Positions 7,971 to 15,400 of a stretch of 64,000 bases of DNA are shown here, in pieces. This stretch comes from Methylobacterium sp. Leaf125 (lineage in GTDB: Bacteria; Pseudomonadota; Alphaproteobacteria; Rhizobiales; Beijerinckiaceae): NCBI RefSeq assembly GCF_001423085.1, contig NZ_LMNU01000001.1, positions 100,052 to 164,051 on the forward strand, in the 5' to 3' direction. Both the position numbers and the translations under genes were made by a program. Within the stretch, counting starts at the first letter, position 1; each line of letters starts with the position of its first letter. The notes beneath the pieces were generated by a model that saw only the letters and a program-made list of their open reading frames with translations, searched no databases and was not told the DNA's origin.

Positions 7971-9491
7971 ATGCCCGAGACCACCCCGACCTTGGCGCTG
8001 CCGCTGATCGCGGCCGGCCAGGCCCAGAAGCACGTCACCCACAACGAGGCCCTGATCCAGCTCGACGCCCTCGTGCAGCTCGCCTGCCGCGGCAAGGACC
8101 TCGGCGCCCCGCCGGCCAGCCCCGCCGAGGGCGACCGCTACCTCGTTCTGAGCGCCGGTCCGACCGGGGCCTGGACCGGCCTGTCCGGCCAGATCGCCCA
8201 GTTCCAGGACGGGCGCTGGCGGGGCCTCGCGCCGAAACCGGGCTGGCTCGCCTGGATCCTCGACGCGGACGAACTCTACGTCTTCACGGCGGCCGGATGG
8301 GTCGGGTTCCGCAGCACCCTCCGGCAGCTCCAGACCCTGACCCGCCTCGGCATCGGCACCACGGCCGACGCCGCCAACCCCTTCGCGGCCAAGCTCAACA
8401 CCGCCCTCTGGACCGCCCTGACGACGGCCGAAGGGGGAACCGGCGACCTGCGCTACACCCTCAACAAGGAGGCGCCCGGCAACGTGCTCTCCCTGCTGTT
8501 CCAGAGCGCCTTCACGGGACGGGCCGAGATCGGGCTGTCGGGCAACGACGATCTCACGATCAAGGTCGCGCCCGACACCGGCGGGTTCCGGGAGGCGCTG
8601 CGGGTCGACCGGGCGACGGGCCGGGTCGACCTCGCCGGGCCGCTCCCCGCCACCCTCCTCGGGGCGCCGGCCCTCCGCCTGACCCAGGACCTCGCCACGG
8701 CAGCCGCTCCCGACGGCAGCCGATTGGCCGGCGGCCTGACCATGCAGGCGTCGAGCGGGGGCCTGTCCTGGACCGTTGCCGGCCTCGCCGGAACGGGCGG
8801 AACGTCGGGCGGCTTCCCGGGGGGCCTCGCGGTCTTCGTCAAGCCGGCGGACGGCACCCGCGCCGGCGCCCTGCGCGAGGCGGCGCGCTTCGGACCGGAC
8901 GGCAATCTCGGCCTCGGCACCAGCACTCCCGCGACGACGCGGCTCGGGGTGGCGGGCATCATCGCCCACACCGCCGACAACAGCTGGAGCCTCGGCACGC
9001 CGGCGCTGCGCGCCTCGGTGCTCTACGCCGGAACCGGGGCGATCAGCACCTCCGACGCCCGCGAGAAGACGCCGGTCGCTGCCCTCTCGCAGGCCGAGAT
9101 CGCCGCCGCCCGCAGCCTGGCCCGGGAGATCGGCACCTTCCGGTTCCATGACGCCGTGGCGCGGAAGGGGGATGGGGCCCGGCGCCACGTCGGCCTCACC
9201 GTCCAGCGCGCCGTCGCGATCCTGGAGGCCGAGGGTCTCGATCCCTTCGCCTACGGCTTCGTCTGCCGCGATGCCTGGCCGGCGGTCGCCCCGCAGGAGG
9301 CCGTCGCGGGCACGGAGGCCGTGCGCGACGCGGACGGCACCACGATCGCGCCGGCCGTCCCGGCGCGGGCGGCGTACCCCGGACGCGAGGCCGGCGAGCG
9401 CTACGGCTTCCGCACCGACCAGCTGCTGCTGTTCCTCGCCCGCGGCCTCGAGGCCCGGCTCACCGCCCTGGAGGCGGCCGCCGGTCCCTGA
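7971..9491 (+). CDS. DUF2793 tail fibre/spike with C-terminal S74 intramolecular chaperone
   Basis: A 506-residue GTA-associated tail fibre protein. The N-terminal DUF2793 domain (about residues 5-120) contains LPLIAAGQAQKHVTHNEALI, the typical attachment-domain signature. The middle is a beta-rich, Gly/Thr-rich shaft. The C-terminal part carries an endosialidase-type chaperone of peptidase family S74: AHTADNSWSLGTPALRASVL precedes STSDAREKT, with Ser361-Asp362 as the likely self-cleavage site, and ends in a trimerisation helix (QLLLFLARGLEARLTALEAA). Such chaperones fold a trimeric spike and then cut themselves off. It follows the megatron by 42 bp and appears intact although the megatron is broken. 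Confidence 0.82.
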   Translation: MPETTPTLALPLIAAGQAQKHVTHNEALIQLDALVQLACRGKDLGAPPASPAEGDRYLVLSAGPTGAWTGLSGQIAQFQDGRWRGLAPKPGWLAWILDADELYVFTAAGWVGFRSTLRQLQTLTRLGIGTTADAANPFAAKLNTALWTALTTAEGGTGDLRYTLNKEAPGNVLSLLFQSAFTGRAEIGLSGNDDLTIKVAPDTGGFREALRVDRATGRVDLAGPLPATLLGAPALRLTQDLATAAAPDGSRLAGGLTMQASSGGLSWTVAGLAGTGGTSGGFPGGLAVFVKPADGTRAGALREAARFGPDGNLGLGTSTPATTRLGVAGIIAHTADNSWSLGTPALRASVLYAGTGAISTSDAREKTPVAALSQAEIAAARSLAREIGTFRFHDAVARKGDGARRHVGLTVQRAVAILEAEGLDPFAYGFVCRDAWPAVAPQEAVAGTEAVRDADGTTIAPAVPARAAYPGREAGERYGFRTDQLLLFLARGLEARLTALEAAAGP

Positions 9492-9506
9492 TCCGCGTGG
9501 TCGCGG

Positions 9507-9728
9507 TCAGCGCAGGTATCCCGCCGCCCGCAGGTCGGCCTCGACCGCCGCGCACAGGGCGGCCAGCGGGTTGTCGTTCTGGGCGGCGGGCGGCGTGACG
9601 GGCCGCATGGGTGGGAAGGCCAGATCGGGCGGAAAGGCCGGATCGGGCGGCTGCGTCGGCTGTTCCCGGGCAATGTCGCCGGTTTCGGCCTCGCGTCGCA
9701 AAGCTGCCGAGATGAGCTTTCGCAGCAT
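9507..9728 (-). CDS. Small hypothetical protein
   Basis: A 73-residue protein beginning MLRKLISAALRREAETGDI, with a Pro-rich middle (QPPDPAFPPDLAFPPMRP) and a helical C-terminus ending AALCAAVEADLRAAGYLR. The ATG at 9728 is preceded by a GGGAAG ribosome-binding site; a TTG at 9758 would add ten residues. It is oriented against the flanking phage-like genes. I recognise no family. Confidence 0.5.
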   Translation of the reverse strand: MLRKLISAALRREAETGDIAREQPTQPPDPAFPPDLAFPPMRPVTPPAAQNDNPLAALCAAVEADLRAAGYLR

Positions 9729-9815
9729 GTCCGCTTCCCGATTCCACCGCCTGTCCAAGTAGCGCGCCAGTTATCGCGCAAGTCTAGTCATCAATCAATC
9801 AACCGGAGACAGGGC

Positions 9816-10583
9816 ATGAACCTCAGTGCCATCGGCGAAGCCGTGCTCATCGCGCGGGAGGGGCGCCGACTCACGGCCTATCGCGACAGCGTCGGGATCT
9901 GGACCATCGGCATCGGCCACACCGCGGCGGCCGGGCCGCCCCTGGTGACGCCCGGCCTGCGCCTGAGCGAGGCGGCCTGCGACGCCCTCTTCCGGCGCGA
10001 CGTCGCCCGCTACGTCCGGGCGGTGGACGACGTCGTCCGAGACGCCTTGCCCGACCCCTTGCCCGACGCCTTGCCCGACCACGCCTTCGACGCCCTGGTC
10101 TCGCTCTGCTTCAACATCGGCCCGTCGGCCTTCGCGCGCTCCACCGTCGTCCGGCACCTGAAGGCCGGCGACCGCGACGGCGCCGCCGCTGCGATCCTGC
10201 TGTGGAACCGCCCGGCCGCGCTGATCCCGCGGCGCGGCGCCGAGCACGACCAGTTCGTGACGCCCTACGACCGCGCCCTGCCGCGGGCACGCCGGAGCGA
10301 CACGGCGCCGGTTCCCGCGCCGAGTCCCCTGGCGCCGTCCCTTCCTGCGCCCCTTCCTGCGTCCGTTCCCGCGTCTCTTGCCACGCCTCTTGCCGCGCCT
10401 CTTGCCGCGTCTTTTGCCCCGTCCCCGCACCCACCCCTGCCCGCGCCGCGCCGAACCGTGCCGCGCGTCCCGCCGCTACCGAGCCGCGGCCCCGATCCGG
10501 CGCCCGATCCGGCACCTGGGCGGCCCGTCACCCTGGCTCGCCTGTGGGCCAACCTCCGCAACCGCCTGCGCGGCGGCCCCTGA
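9816..10583 (+). CDS. GH24 phage-type lysozyme (endolysin) with Pro/Ala-rich tail
   Basis: A 255-residue T4-type muramidase that would hydrolyse the peptidoglycan glycan backbone. Residues 15, 24 and 30 are Glu (IAREG), Asp (YRDSVG) and Thr (WTIGIGHT); the spacing of 9 and 6 equals the Glu11-Asp20-Thr26 triad of T4 lysozyme. The core continues through FDALVSLCFNIG and ends near residue 155. The remaining 100 residues are Pro/Ala-rich low complexity, finishing with a basic segment. An LPD repeat (DALPDPLPDALPD) inside the domain comes from 12-bp tandem units. There is no signal peptide, so release would need a holin. It follows the GTA tail genes and precedes small membrane proteins. Confidence 0.85.
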   Translation: MNLSAIGEAVLIAREGRRLTAYRDSVGIWTIGIGHTAAAGPPLVTPGLRLSEAACDALFRRDVARYVRAVDDVVRDALPDPLPDALPDHAFDALVSLCFNIGPSAFARSTVVRHLKAGDRDGAAAAILLWNRPAALIPRRGAEHDQFVTPYDRALPRARRSDTAPVPAPSPLAPSLPAPLPASVPASLATPLAAPLAASFAPSPHPPLPAPRRTVPRVPPLPSRGPDPAPDPAPGRPVTLARLWANLRNRLRGGP

Positions 10584-10633
10584 GGGCCGGTCTCCCCGCC
10601 CTCGCTTCGATGTCCCCACCGATGGAGTCCGCG

Positions 10634-11170
10634 ATGTTTCGATACGTCCCCGTCACCCTGCGCGCCCGCCCCTTCGCCACCGCGAGTCTCGCCCTCGCCC
10701 TCGCCCTCGCGGCGCCCTCCGCCGCGTCGGCCGCATCGCCGACCGCCGCCGTCACCGTCCCCTGGGGCGATGCCCTCGCGGCGGCCATCCAGGGCATCGG
10801 CAGCGTGGTGGTCCCCCTCGCGGTCACCGCCCTGATGGCGGCCCTGGCGCGGATCGCCGGTCCCCTGCGGGTGCTGATCACCGCCAGTCTGGTGGAGCAT
10901 CTGGTGCGCAATGCCGGCGCCTACGCGGTCAACGCGGTGGCGGGGGCGGCGCAGGGCCGCACGCTGACGGTCCCGGTGGGATCGCTGGTGATCGCAGGGG
11001 CCGTGCAGCGCGGCCTCGACGCGGCGCCGGGCTGGCTGATCCAGGCCGCGGGCGGCGTGGACGGCCTCGGCGAGAAGGTGTTTCGCAGCCTCCCCCTGGC
11101 GGCGGAGGCGACGGTCGCCAACACGCTGGTGCCCGCGCTCCGGGCGGCGCGGATGCCCCGGCCGGCCTGA
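10634..11170 (+). CDS. Putative membrane or secreted protein of the phage-like module
   Basis: A 178-residue protein starting MFRYVPVTLRARPFATASLA, with a signal peptide or first membrane helix and an Ala-x-Ala site near residue 35, a second hydrophobic segment (GIGSVVVPLAVTALMAALAR) near residue 60, and an Ala/Gly-rich C-terminal half. ATG 10634 has GGAG seven bases upstream; in-frame ATGs at 10622 and 10610 are alternatives. Its position directly after the endolysin would suit a holin-like role, but I do not recognise a holin family with confidence. Confidence 0.6.
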   Translation: MFRYVPVTLRARPFATASLALALALAAPSAASAASPTAAVTVPWGDALAAAIQGIGSVVVPLAVTALMAALARIAGPLRVLITASLVEHLVRNAGAYAVNAVAGAAQGRTLTVPVGSLVIAGAVQRGLDAAPGWLIQAAGGVDGLGEKVFRSLPLAAEATVANTLVPALRAARMPRPA

Positions 11171-11218
11171 CCGACCGGTGCCTTCGCGGGCGGGGGGAGT
11201 CTCACGAGGGAGGGGGCC

Positions 11219-11566
11219 TTGCAGAAGATCGCCCTGGAAGCCGCGCACCTGCTCGTCTCACAGGAAGGCGCGGGATGGATCGTCGCCGTCCTCCTCGGCC
11301 TCGCCTGCTTCCATCTCCACCGGGAATCGATGCGCGCCCAGGAGGCGCGCCTCGGGGACACCGGCGCCACCGCGACCGCCCTCGAGCGGGCCTCGCAGAG
11401 CCATGCGGCCGTGGCGGCCGCCCTGGAGAGCCGGACCCGGGTGCTGGACGACCTCGCGCGCGTCATCGCCGAACTCGCCCGCAGCGTCGAGCGCAACGAC
11501 GAGCGCGCGCGGGAGAAGCTGGACGACATCCTGCGCCGGCTCACCGAAACCCGGCCACGCCCCTGA
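11219..11566 (+). CDS. Small single-pass membrane protein with coiled coil (lysis-accessory candidate)
   Basis: A 115-residue protein with one hydrophobic segment (GWIVAVLLGLACFHLHRESM, about residues 19-38) followed by a long charged helix (LESRTRVLDDLARVIAELAR, then SVERNDERAREKLDDILRRL) predicted to form a coiled coil. The start is TTG at 11219, supported by a very strong GAGGGAGGGGG ribosome-binding region. One membrane helix plus a coiled coil downstream of an endolysin resembles inner-membrane spanins in layout, but no sequence motif proves it. Confidence 0.6.
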   Translation: MQKIALEAAHLLVSQEGAGWIVAVLLGLACFHLHRESMRAQEARLGDTGATATALERASQSHAAVAAALESRTRVLDDLARVIAELARSVERNDERAREKLDDILRRLTETRPRP

Positions 11567-11575
11567 GGACACGCC

Positions 11576-11785
11576 ATGGATCGCCTCGCCTTCCTGCTGA
11601 ACCGTCGCCGCGACCGCCGCCGGGTGGCGGCCCTGCGCCTGCACGCCGCCCGGGCGGGGTTCGACCGCTCGTCCCTGGCCCTGCGACGGGCGGCCCTGGC
11701 GCATATCGACGGCCAGGCCCTGGTCGGAGCGACGCTGCGGGCGACCCTCGCGCGGCTCGCCGCCCAGGGCCCCGGGCCGGCCTGA
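11576..11785 (+). CDS. Small hypothetical basic protein
   Basis: A 69-residue Arg/Ala-rich protein (MDRLAFLLNRRRDRRRVAAL onward) 9 bp after the preceding small membrane gene and in the same direction, so probably its cotranscribed neighbour and the last gene of the phage-like module. There is no membrane segment and no family I recognise. High-GC sequence easily produces Arg-rich open frames, so coding status rests on position and spacing. Confidence 0.45.
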   Translation: MDRLAFLLNRRRDRRRVAALRLHAARAGFDRSSLALRRAALAHIDGQALVGATLRATLARLAAQGPGPA

Positions 11786-11885
11786 CCCGCCCGCCCCCGG
11801 GAGACCGGCGGGAACCGAATGGCCGAGGTTGGGCTTGGCTCCGCATTCAGGGCACATTCAGTGCATCCTCCCTAGACATCGTCCC

Positions 11886-12257
11886 ATGCGCATCCTCCTC
11901 GCCCTGGTGTTGATCGGACTGACCGTCGCGGGCTTCGCGACGGGCTCCATCGACACGTTCGCGGAGGAGACGACGGCGGGGACCGGGGCGATCGTCGCGC
12001 CGCTGGCCGCCATCCCGCGCAGCGAGACCTGCCTCAGCCCGGCGGACCTGCGCGAGGCGGTGGCGGACAAGCGGGTGATCGCCCCGGTGGCGGCCATCCG
12101 CGCCGCCCGCCAGGTGATCCCCCGGGCCGAGATCCAGCGGGCGCGCCTGTGCCGGAACGACGAGACCCTCGTCTACCTGCTCACCGCCCTGCGCCGGGAC
12201 GGCCAGTTCGTCCACGTCGTCGTCGACGCCACCACCGGGCAGGTCAGCGGTCCGTGA
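11886..12257 (+). CDS. Secreted PepSY-like small protein
   Basis: A 123-residue protein with an N-terminal signal segment (MRILLALVLIGLTVAGFATG). The mature part has two Cys residues (ETCLSPADLREAVADKRVI and RARLCRNDETLVYLL) and ends QFVHVVVDATTGQVSG, the pattern of PepSY-type domains. It lies 102 bp before the response regulator gene in the same direction; small PepSY-like periplasmic proteins often accompany PhoP/FeuP-type systems, where they may modulate the sensor. That role is inferred from neighbourhood. Confidence 0.65.
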   Translation: MRILLALVLIGLTVAGFATGSIDTFAEETTAGTGAIVAPLAAIPRSETCLSPADLREAVADKRVIAPVAAIRAARQVIPRAEIQRARLCRNDETLVYLLTALRRDGQFVHVVVDATTGQVSGP

Positions 12258-12359
12258 AGGGCTTTCGACCGGAAGCCGTTTCGCGCCGGCGCGGAGACGT
12301 CTAACGTGCGGGCCGCGCCGACCCGCGGGTCCAGGCCATCATCGTAGGAGTTCGGGACC

Positions 12360-13037
12360 GTGCGGTTGCTCGTCGTGGAGGATGACCGGGACATCAACCG
12401 GCAGGTGGTGAACGCCCTCGAGGAGGCCGGCTACGTCGCCGACAAGGCCTTCGACGGCGAGGAGGGCGGCTATCTCGGCGAGAACGAGCCCTACGACGCG
12501 ATCATCCTCGACATGGGCCTGCCCAAGACCGACGGCGTCAGCGTGCTGCAGAAGTGGCGCCGGGCCGGCATCAAGACCCCGGTCATCATCCTCACCGCCC
12601 GGGACCGCTGGTCGGACAAGGTCGACGGCTTCGATGCGGGGGCCGACGACTACGTCACCAAGCCCTTCCACATGGAGGAGTTGATGGCCCGCGTGCGCGC
12701 CCTGCTGCGGCGCGCGGCCGGGCACGCCACCAGCCAGATCGCCTGCGGGCCCGTGGTGCTCGACACCCGCTCCGGCCGCGTCTTCGTGGATGGCAACCCG
12801 GTCAAGCTGACCAGCCACGAGTACCGGCTGCTCTCCTACCTGATGCATCATACCGGCCGGGTGGTCTCGCGGGCCGAGCTGACGGAACACCTCTACGACC
12901 AGGATTTCGACCGCGATTCCAACACCATCGAGGTCTTCGTCGGCCGCCTGCGCAAGAAGCTCGCCGTCGATCTGATCCAGACCGTGCGGGGCCTCGGCTA
13001 CCTCGTCGATCCCAACCAGCCCGCGCCGCGGGTGTGA
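12360..13037 (+). CDS. feuP: OmpR-family response regulator, FeuP-like
   Basis: A 225-residue DNA-binding response regulator. The receiver domain (residues 1-115) has the acidic pocket Glu7-Asp8-Asp9, phospho-acceptor Asp51 (AIILDMGLPK) and the conserved Lys of VTKPFHMEE. The C-terminal winged helix contains LTSHEYRLLSYLMHHTGRVV and ends VRGLGYLVDPN. The start is GTG at 12360 with GGAG upstream. Sequence and location upstream of a sensor kinase and ccm genes match rhizobial FeuP, which controls cyclic glucan export. Unusually, a VapB/VapC remnant in the opposite direction separates it from its kinase, so the pair is unlikely to be a simple operon. Confidence 0.85.
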   Translation: MRLLVVEDDRDINRQVVNALEEAGYVADKAFDGEEGGYLGENEPYDAIILDMGLPKTDGVSVLQKWRRAGIKTPVIILTARDRWSDKVDGFDAGADDYVTKPFHMEELMARVRALLRRAAGHATSQIACGPVVLDTRSGRVFVDGNPVKLTSHEYRLLSYLMHHTGRVVSRAELTEHLYDQDFDRDSNTIEVFVGRLRKKLAVDLIQTVRGLGYLVDPNQPAPRV

Positions 13038-13039
13038 TC

Positions 13040-13249
13040 TCAGCAGGCTCCGGCGAGGTCGGTCCGCGCGAAGCCGTCGCCGTTGAAGTGCAAGGGGGCG
13101 GTATGGATCTTGGCCATCGCGTCGGCGAAGCAATCGCCCATGTTGAGTTGGGCCGGGTGCCCCGTTCCCTTGCCATACTGGGCCAAGGCCGCGATCGCCT
13201 ACCTGCCTCTGGGGGGGATCGCCACCGGGGCCGAGGCGTCGACAAACAT
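13040..13249 (-). pseudogene. VapC-type PIN-domain toxin remnant
   Basis: The frame opens MFVDASAPVAI, the usual VapC N-terminus with its first catalytic Asp, then hits TAG at codon 17. The same frame continues [39 protein letters not shown] and [10 protein letters not shown], exactly the VapC C-terminal region including the GDCF Asp. Only 69 codons remain against about 130 in the family, so the middle of the PIN domain is deleted and a stop lies at the junction. The ATG overlaps the antitoxin stop (ATGA), the normal VapBC arrangement. It should be inactive as a ribonuclease. Confidence 0.85.
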
Positions 13250-13488
13250 CAGGCATCACCGCTGATTTCGTCGTAGACAGCCTGGTCGGCTTCGAGGCCG
13301 GTCAGTGGATAGGAAGCGATACGCGCCTGTATCGGCCGAATCCGCTCACGCAGGCTGAGCGTCTCGGCATCGCGTCGCAATGCGTTGCCGACGGCAAGCT
13401 TGAGGGCGTCGGTGAGAGCAGTGCCCTTTCGCTCGGCGCGCATGCGCACGAGCCGATCGGCTTCGGGGGCGCGGATGTGGAGTGCCAT
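13249..13488 (-). CDS. VapB-type antitoxin (orphaned)
   Basis: A 79-residue VapB-like protein (MALHIRAPEADRLVRMRAER, then KGTALTDALKLAVGNALRRD). The N-terminal strand plus helix is the Rv0623/PSK-type DNA-binding region, and the C-terminus (AVYDEISGDA) would wrap the toxin. Its stop overlaps the start of the decayed VapC by one ATGA. The antitoxin frame is intact while the toxin is not, the usual outcome when a toxin-antitoxin locus decays. It may still repress its own promoter. Confidence 0.8.
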   Translation of the reverse strand: MALHIRAPEADRLVRMRAERKGTALTDALKLAVGNALRRDAETLSLRERIRPIQARIASYPLTGLEADQAVYDEISGDA

Positions 13489-13554
13489 GGTCGAGTCTTC
13501 GCCCCTCTCCGCGCATTCTGCGATCCTGGGATCACGGACGGCCATCCGAGCCGG

Positions 13555-13635
13555 CTTGCGAAGTCTCTCGCGAAGCCCTTTGCGAAGCCTCTTGAAAAGC
13601 CACTCGCAAAGCGCCTTTCGAGACGTCTGGCGCAA
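13555..13635 (+). repeat. Degenerate short repeat upstream of the sensor kinase
   Basis: Between the VapB start and the kinase start, 12-base units of the form GCGAAGCC(T/C)-TT recur about five times with drift (for example TTTGCGAAGCCTCTTG). I see no gene in 13489-13773. The repeat would encode an LAKPLAKP-like peptide in one frame, but nothing supports translation. Confidence 0.45.
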
Positions 13636-13773
13636 CGCATTCGCCAGGCGCGTCGGCATCCGCACACGCGAGACGGCCCCCGATGTGAACGGAACGTCGC
13701 CACCCTGTCTCCATCGATCCGTCGCGCGGCCGGGGGCATTGCGCAAAGATCACACATCGACGACGGACGCCGC

Positions 13774-15192
13774 ATGATCCCCTCCCCCTCCTGGCTCCCG
13801 ATGCGCCGCCGCTCGATCGCGGTGCGCCTCGCCACCTCGGCCCTGCTGGCGAGCTCGGCGATCCTGCTGATCGCCGCCTGGATCCTCACGACCCTGTACC
13901 GCGAGAACACCGAGCGGGCCTTCGACAGCCGCCTGCTGGTCTACGCCAACAACCTCGCCACCGACCTCGTCTCGCCCAACGACCCGGAGAGCCGCTCTTT
14001 CACCCTGAGCGATCCGCGCTTCGACCTGCCCCTGTCGGGCTGGTACTGGCAGATCGGCCGGCCCGACGCGAAGCCGCGCGACCTGCGCACCTCGCGCTCC
14101 CTGGTGGGCGTGCCCCTGAAGGCGGCCGGCACCCCCGACACCAAGGCGGGCATCGGCCAGATCCGCCAGGGCTACGGCCGGGCCCAGGACGAGCGCCGCC
14201 TGCGCATCATCGAGCGCGACGTCGATCTCGGCGAGGAGGGCCGCTACACCGTGCGGGTCGCCGGCCCCGCCGACGAGATCGAGAACGACGTCGACCGCTT
14301 CCGCTTCTCGCTGATAGTCACCTTCGGGCTCCTCGGCCTGTCGCTCGCCCTGACGACCCTGCTGCAGATCCGCTTCGGCCTCGCGCCGCTCGCCAAGCTG
14401 CGCACGGCGCTCGGCGCCATCCGGCGGGGTGAATCGGACCGCATCACCGGCGAGTATCCGCGCGACATCGCCCCCCTGGCGGGCGAGGTGAACCTGCTGA
14501 TCGAGACCAACCGGGAGATCCTGGAGCGGGCGCGGACCCAGGTCGGAAACCTCGCGCATGCCCTGAAGACGCCGCTCTCGATCATCGTCAACGAGGTCGG
14601 CGCCGCCGATGCGCCCGGGGAACTCGCCGCCAAGATCCGCGAGCAGGCCGCGGTGATGCGCGACCAGGTGAACTACCACCTCGACCGCGCCCGGGCCGCG
14701 GCGCTCGCCGGCACCCTCGGCACCTCGACGGAGGTCGAGCCGGCGCTCGCCGGCCTCGTGCGCACCTTCGGCAAGATCTACCGCGACAAGGACATCGCCT
14801 ACGAGGTCCACGTGCCCGCCGGCCTGCGGTTCCGGGGCGAGCGCCAGGACTTCGAGGAGATGATCGGCAACCTCGTCGACAACGCCTCGAAATGGGCCCA
14901 CGGCCGCGTGGCGATCCGCGCCGAGGCGGTGGGCAAGAACGATTATCCCCACCTTCTCGTGGCGATCGAGGATGACGGACCGGGCCTCGCCCCGGAGGAC
15001 CGGGCGGACGTGCTCGGCCGCGGCCGCCGCCTCGACGAGACCAAGCCCGGCTCCGGGCTCGGCCTCTCCATCGTGGCCGACCTCGCGGCGCTCTATCGCG
15101 GCCGCTTCCGCCTGGAGGAGGCGACGCTGGGCGGCCTGCGGGCGGTGATCGAGGTGCCGGGCGATGCACCGGCCGGCGTAGCCCCGCACTGA
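13774..15192 (+). CDS. feuQ: Sensor histidine kinase, FeuQ/PhoQ-like
   Basis: A 472-residue membrane sensor kinase. The first membrane helix is at about residues 20-40, and a periplasmic sensor region (FDSRLLVYANNLATDLVSPN onward) runs to a second helix near residue 185 (FSLIVTFGLLGLSLALTTLL). A HAMP-type linker follows, then the dimerisation helix with phospho-His262 (GNLAHALKTPLSIIVNEV) and a catalytic domain with N box (NLVDNASKWAHG), G1 (DDGPGLAPED) and G2 (GSGLGLSIVADL). It should phosphorylate the FeuP-like regulator encoded 736 bp upstream; a toxin-antitoxin remnant lies between. ATG 13774 starts just before the first helix. Confidence 0.85.
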   Translation: MIPSPSWLPMRRRSIAVRLATSALLASSAILLIAAWILTTLYRENTERAFDSRLLVYANNLATDLVSPNDPESRSFTLSDPRFDLPLSGWYWQIGRPDAKPRDLRTSRSLVGVPLKAAGTPDTKAGIGQIRQGYGRAQDERRLRIIERDVDLGEEGRYTVRVAGPADEIENDVDRFRFSLIVTFGLLGLSLALTTLLQIRFGLAPLAKLRTALGAIRRGESDRITGEYPRDIAPLAGEVNLLIETNREILERARTQVGNLAHALKTPLSIIVNEVGAADAPGELAAKIREQAAVMRDQVNYHLDRARAAALAGTLGTSTEVEPALAGLVRTFGKIYRDKDIAYEVHVPAGLRFRGERQDFEEMIGNLVDNASKWAHGRVAIRAEAVGKNDYPHLLVAIEDDGPGLAPEDRADVLGRGRRLDETKPGSGLGLSIVADLAALYRGRFRLEEATLGGLRAVIEVPGDAPAGVAPH

Positions 15193-15400
15193 GCCCGCGG
15201 GCCCGCCGACGGTCGCGCGCCGGCATGAGGGCGGCCGATCGCCGGCCGGGATCGCGGCGCCCGGTTTCCCCGCCCGCCGTCATGCTCTAGGGTTGCGCCC
15301 TCCCCCCGAAGTGCTGCGCGTGACACCGTGTCGCCCGAGGCTCGCATCGTGCCGGCGGGAGCCCGCGTCTACATGCAAGCGGGGCAGCGTTCGGGGCGTG

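Noticed and set aside
3986..9188. Very long open frames (over 1700 codons) on both strands across the megatron region
   Set aside because: They are Arg/Pro/Gly-rich shadow frames of the megatron and fibre genes caused by high GC; they have no domains, and they cross the recognised genes.
1881..11785. Whole region as an intact inducible prophage
   Set aside because: No integrase, repressor, terminase, portal, capsid or attachment sites; gene content matches a GTA tail module instead.
13039..13265. Plus-strand small frame opposite the VapC remnant
   Set aside because: The minus strand reads as VapC termini and overlaps the VapB stop by ATGA, which explains the interval better.
13555..13635. 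Short repeats upstream of feuQ considered as a CRISPR-like array
   Set aside because: Units are about 12 bases, degenerate, without spacers or cas genes.
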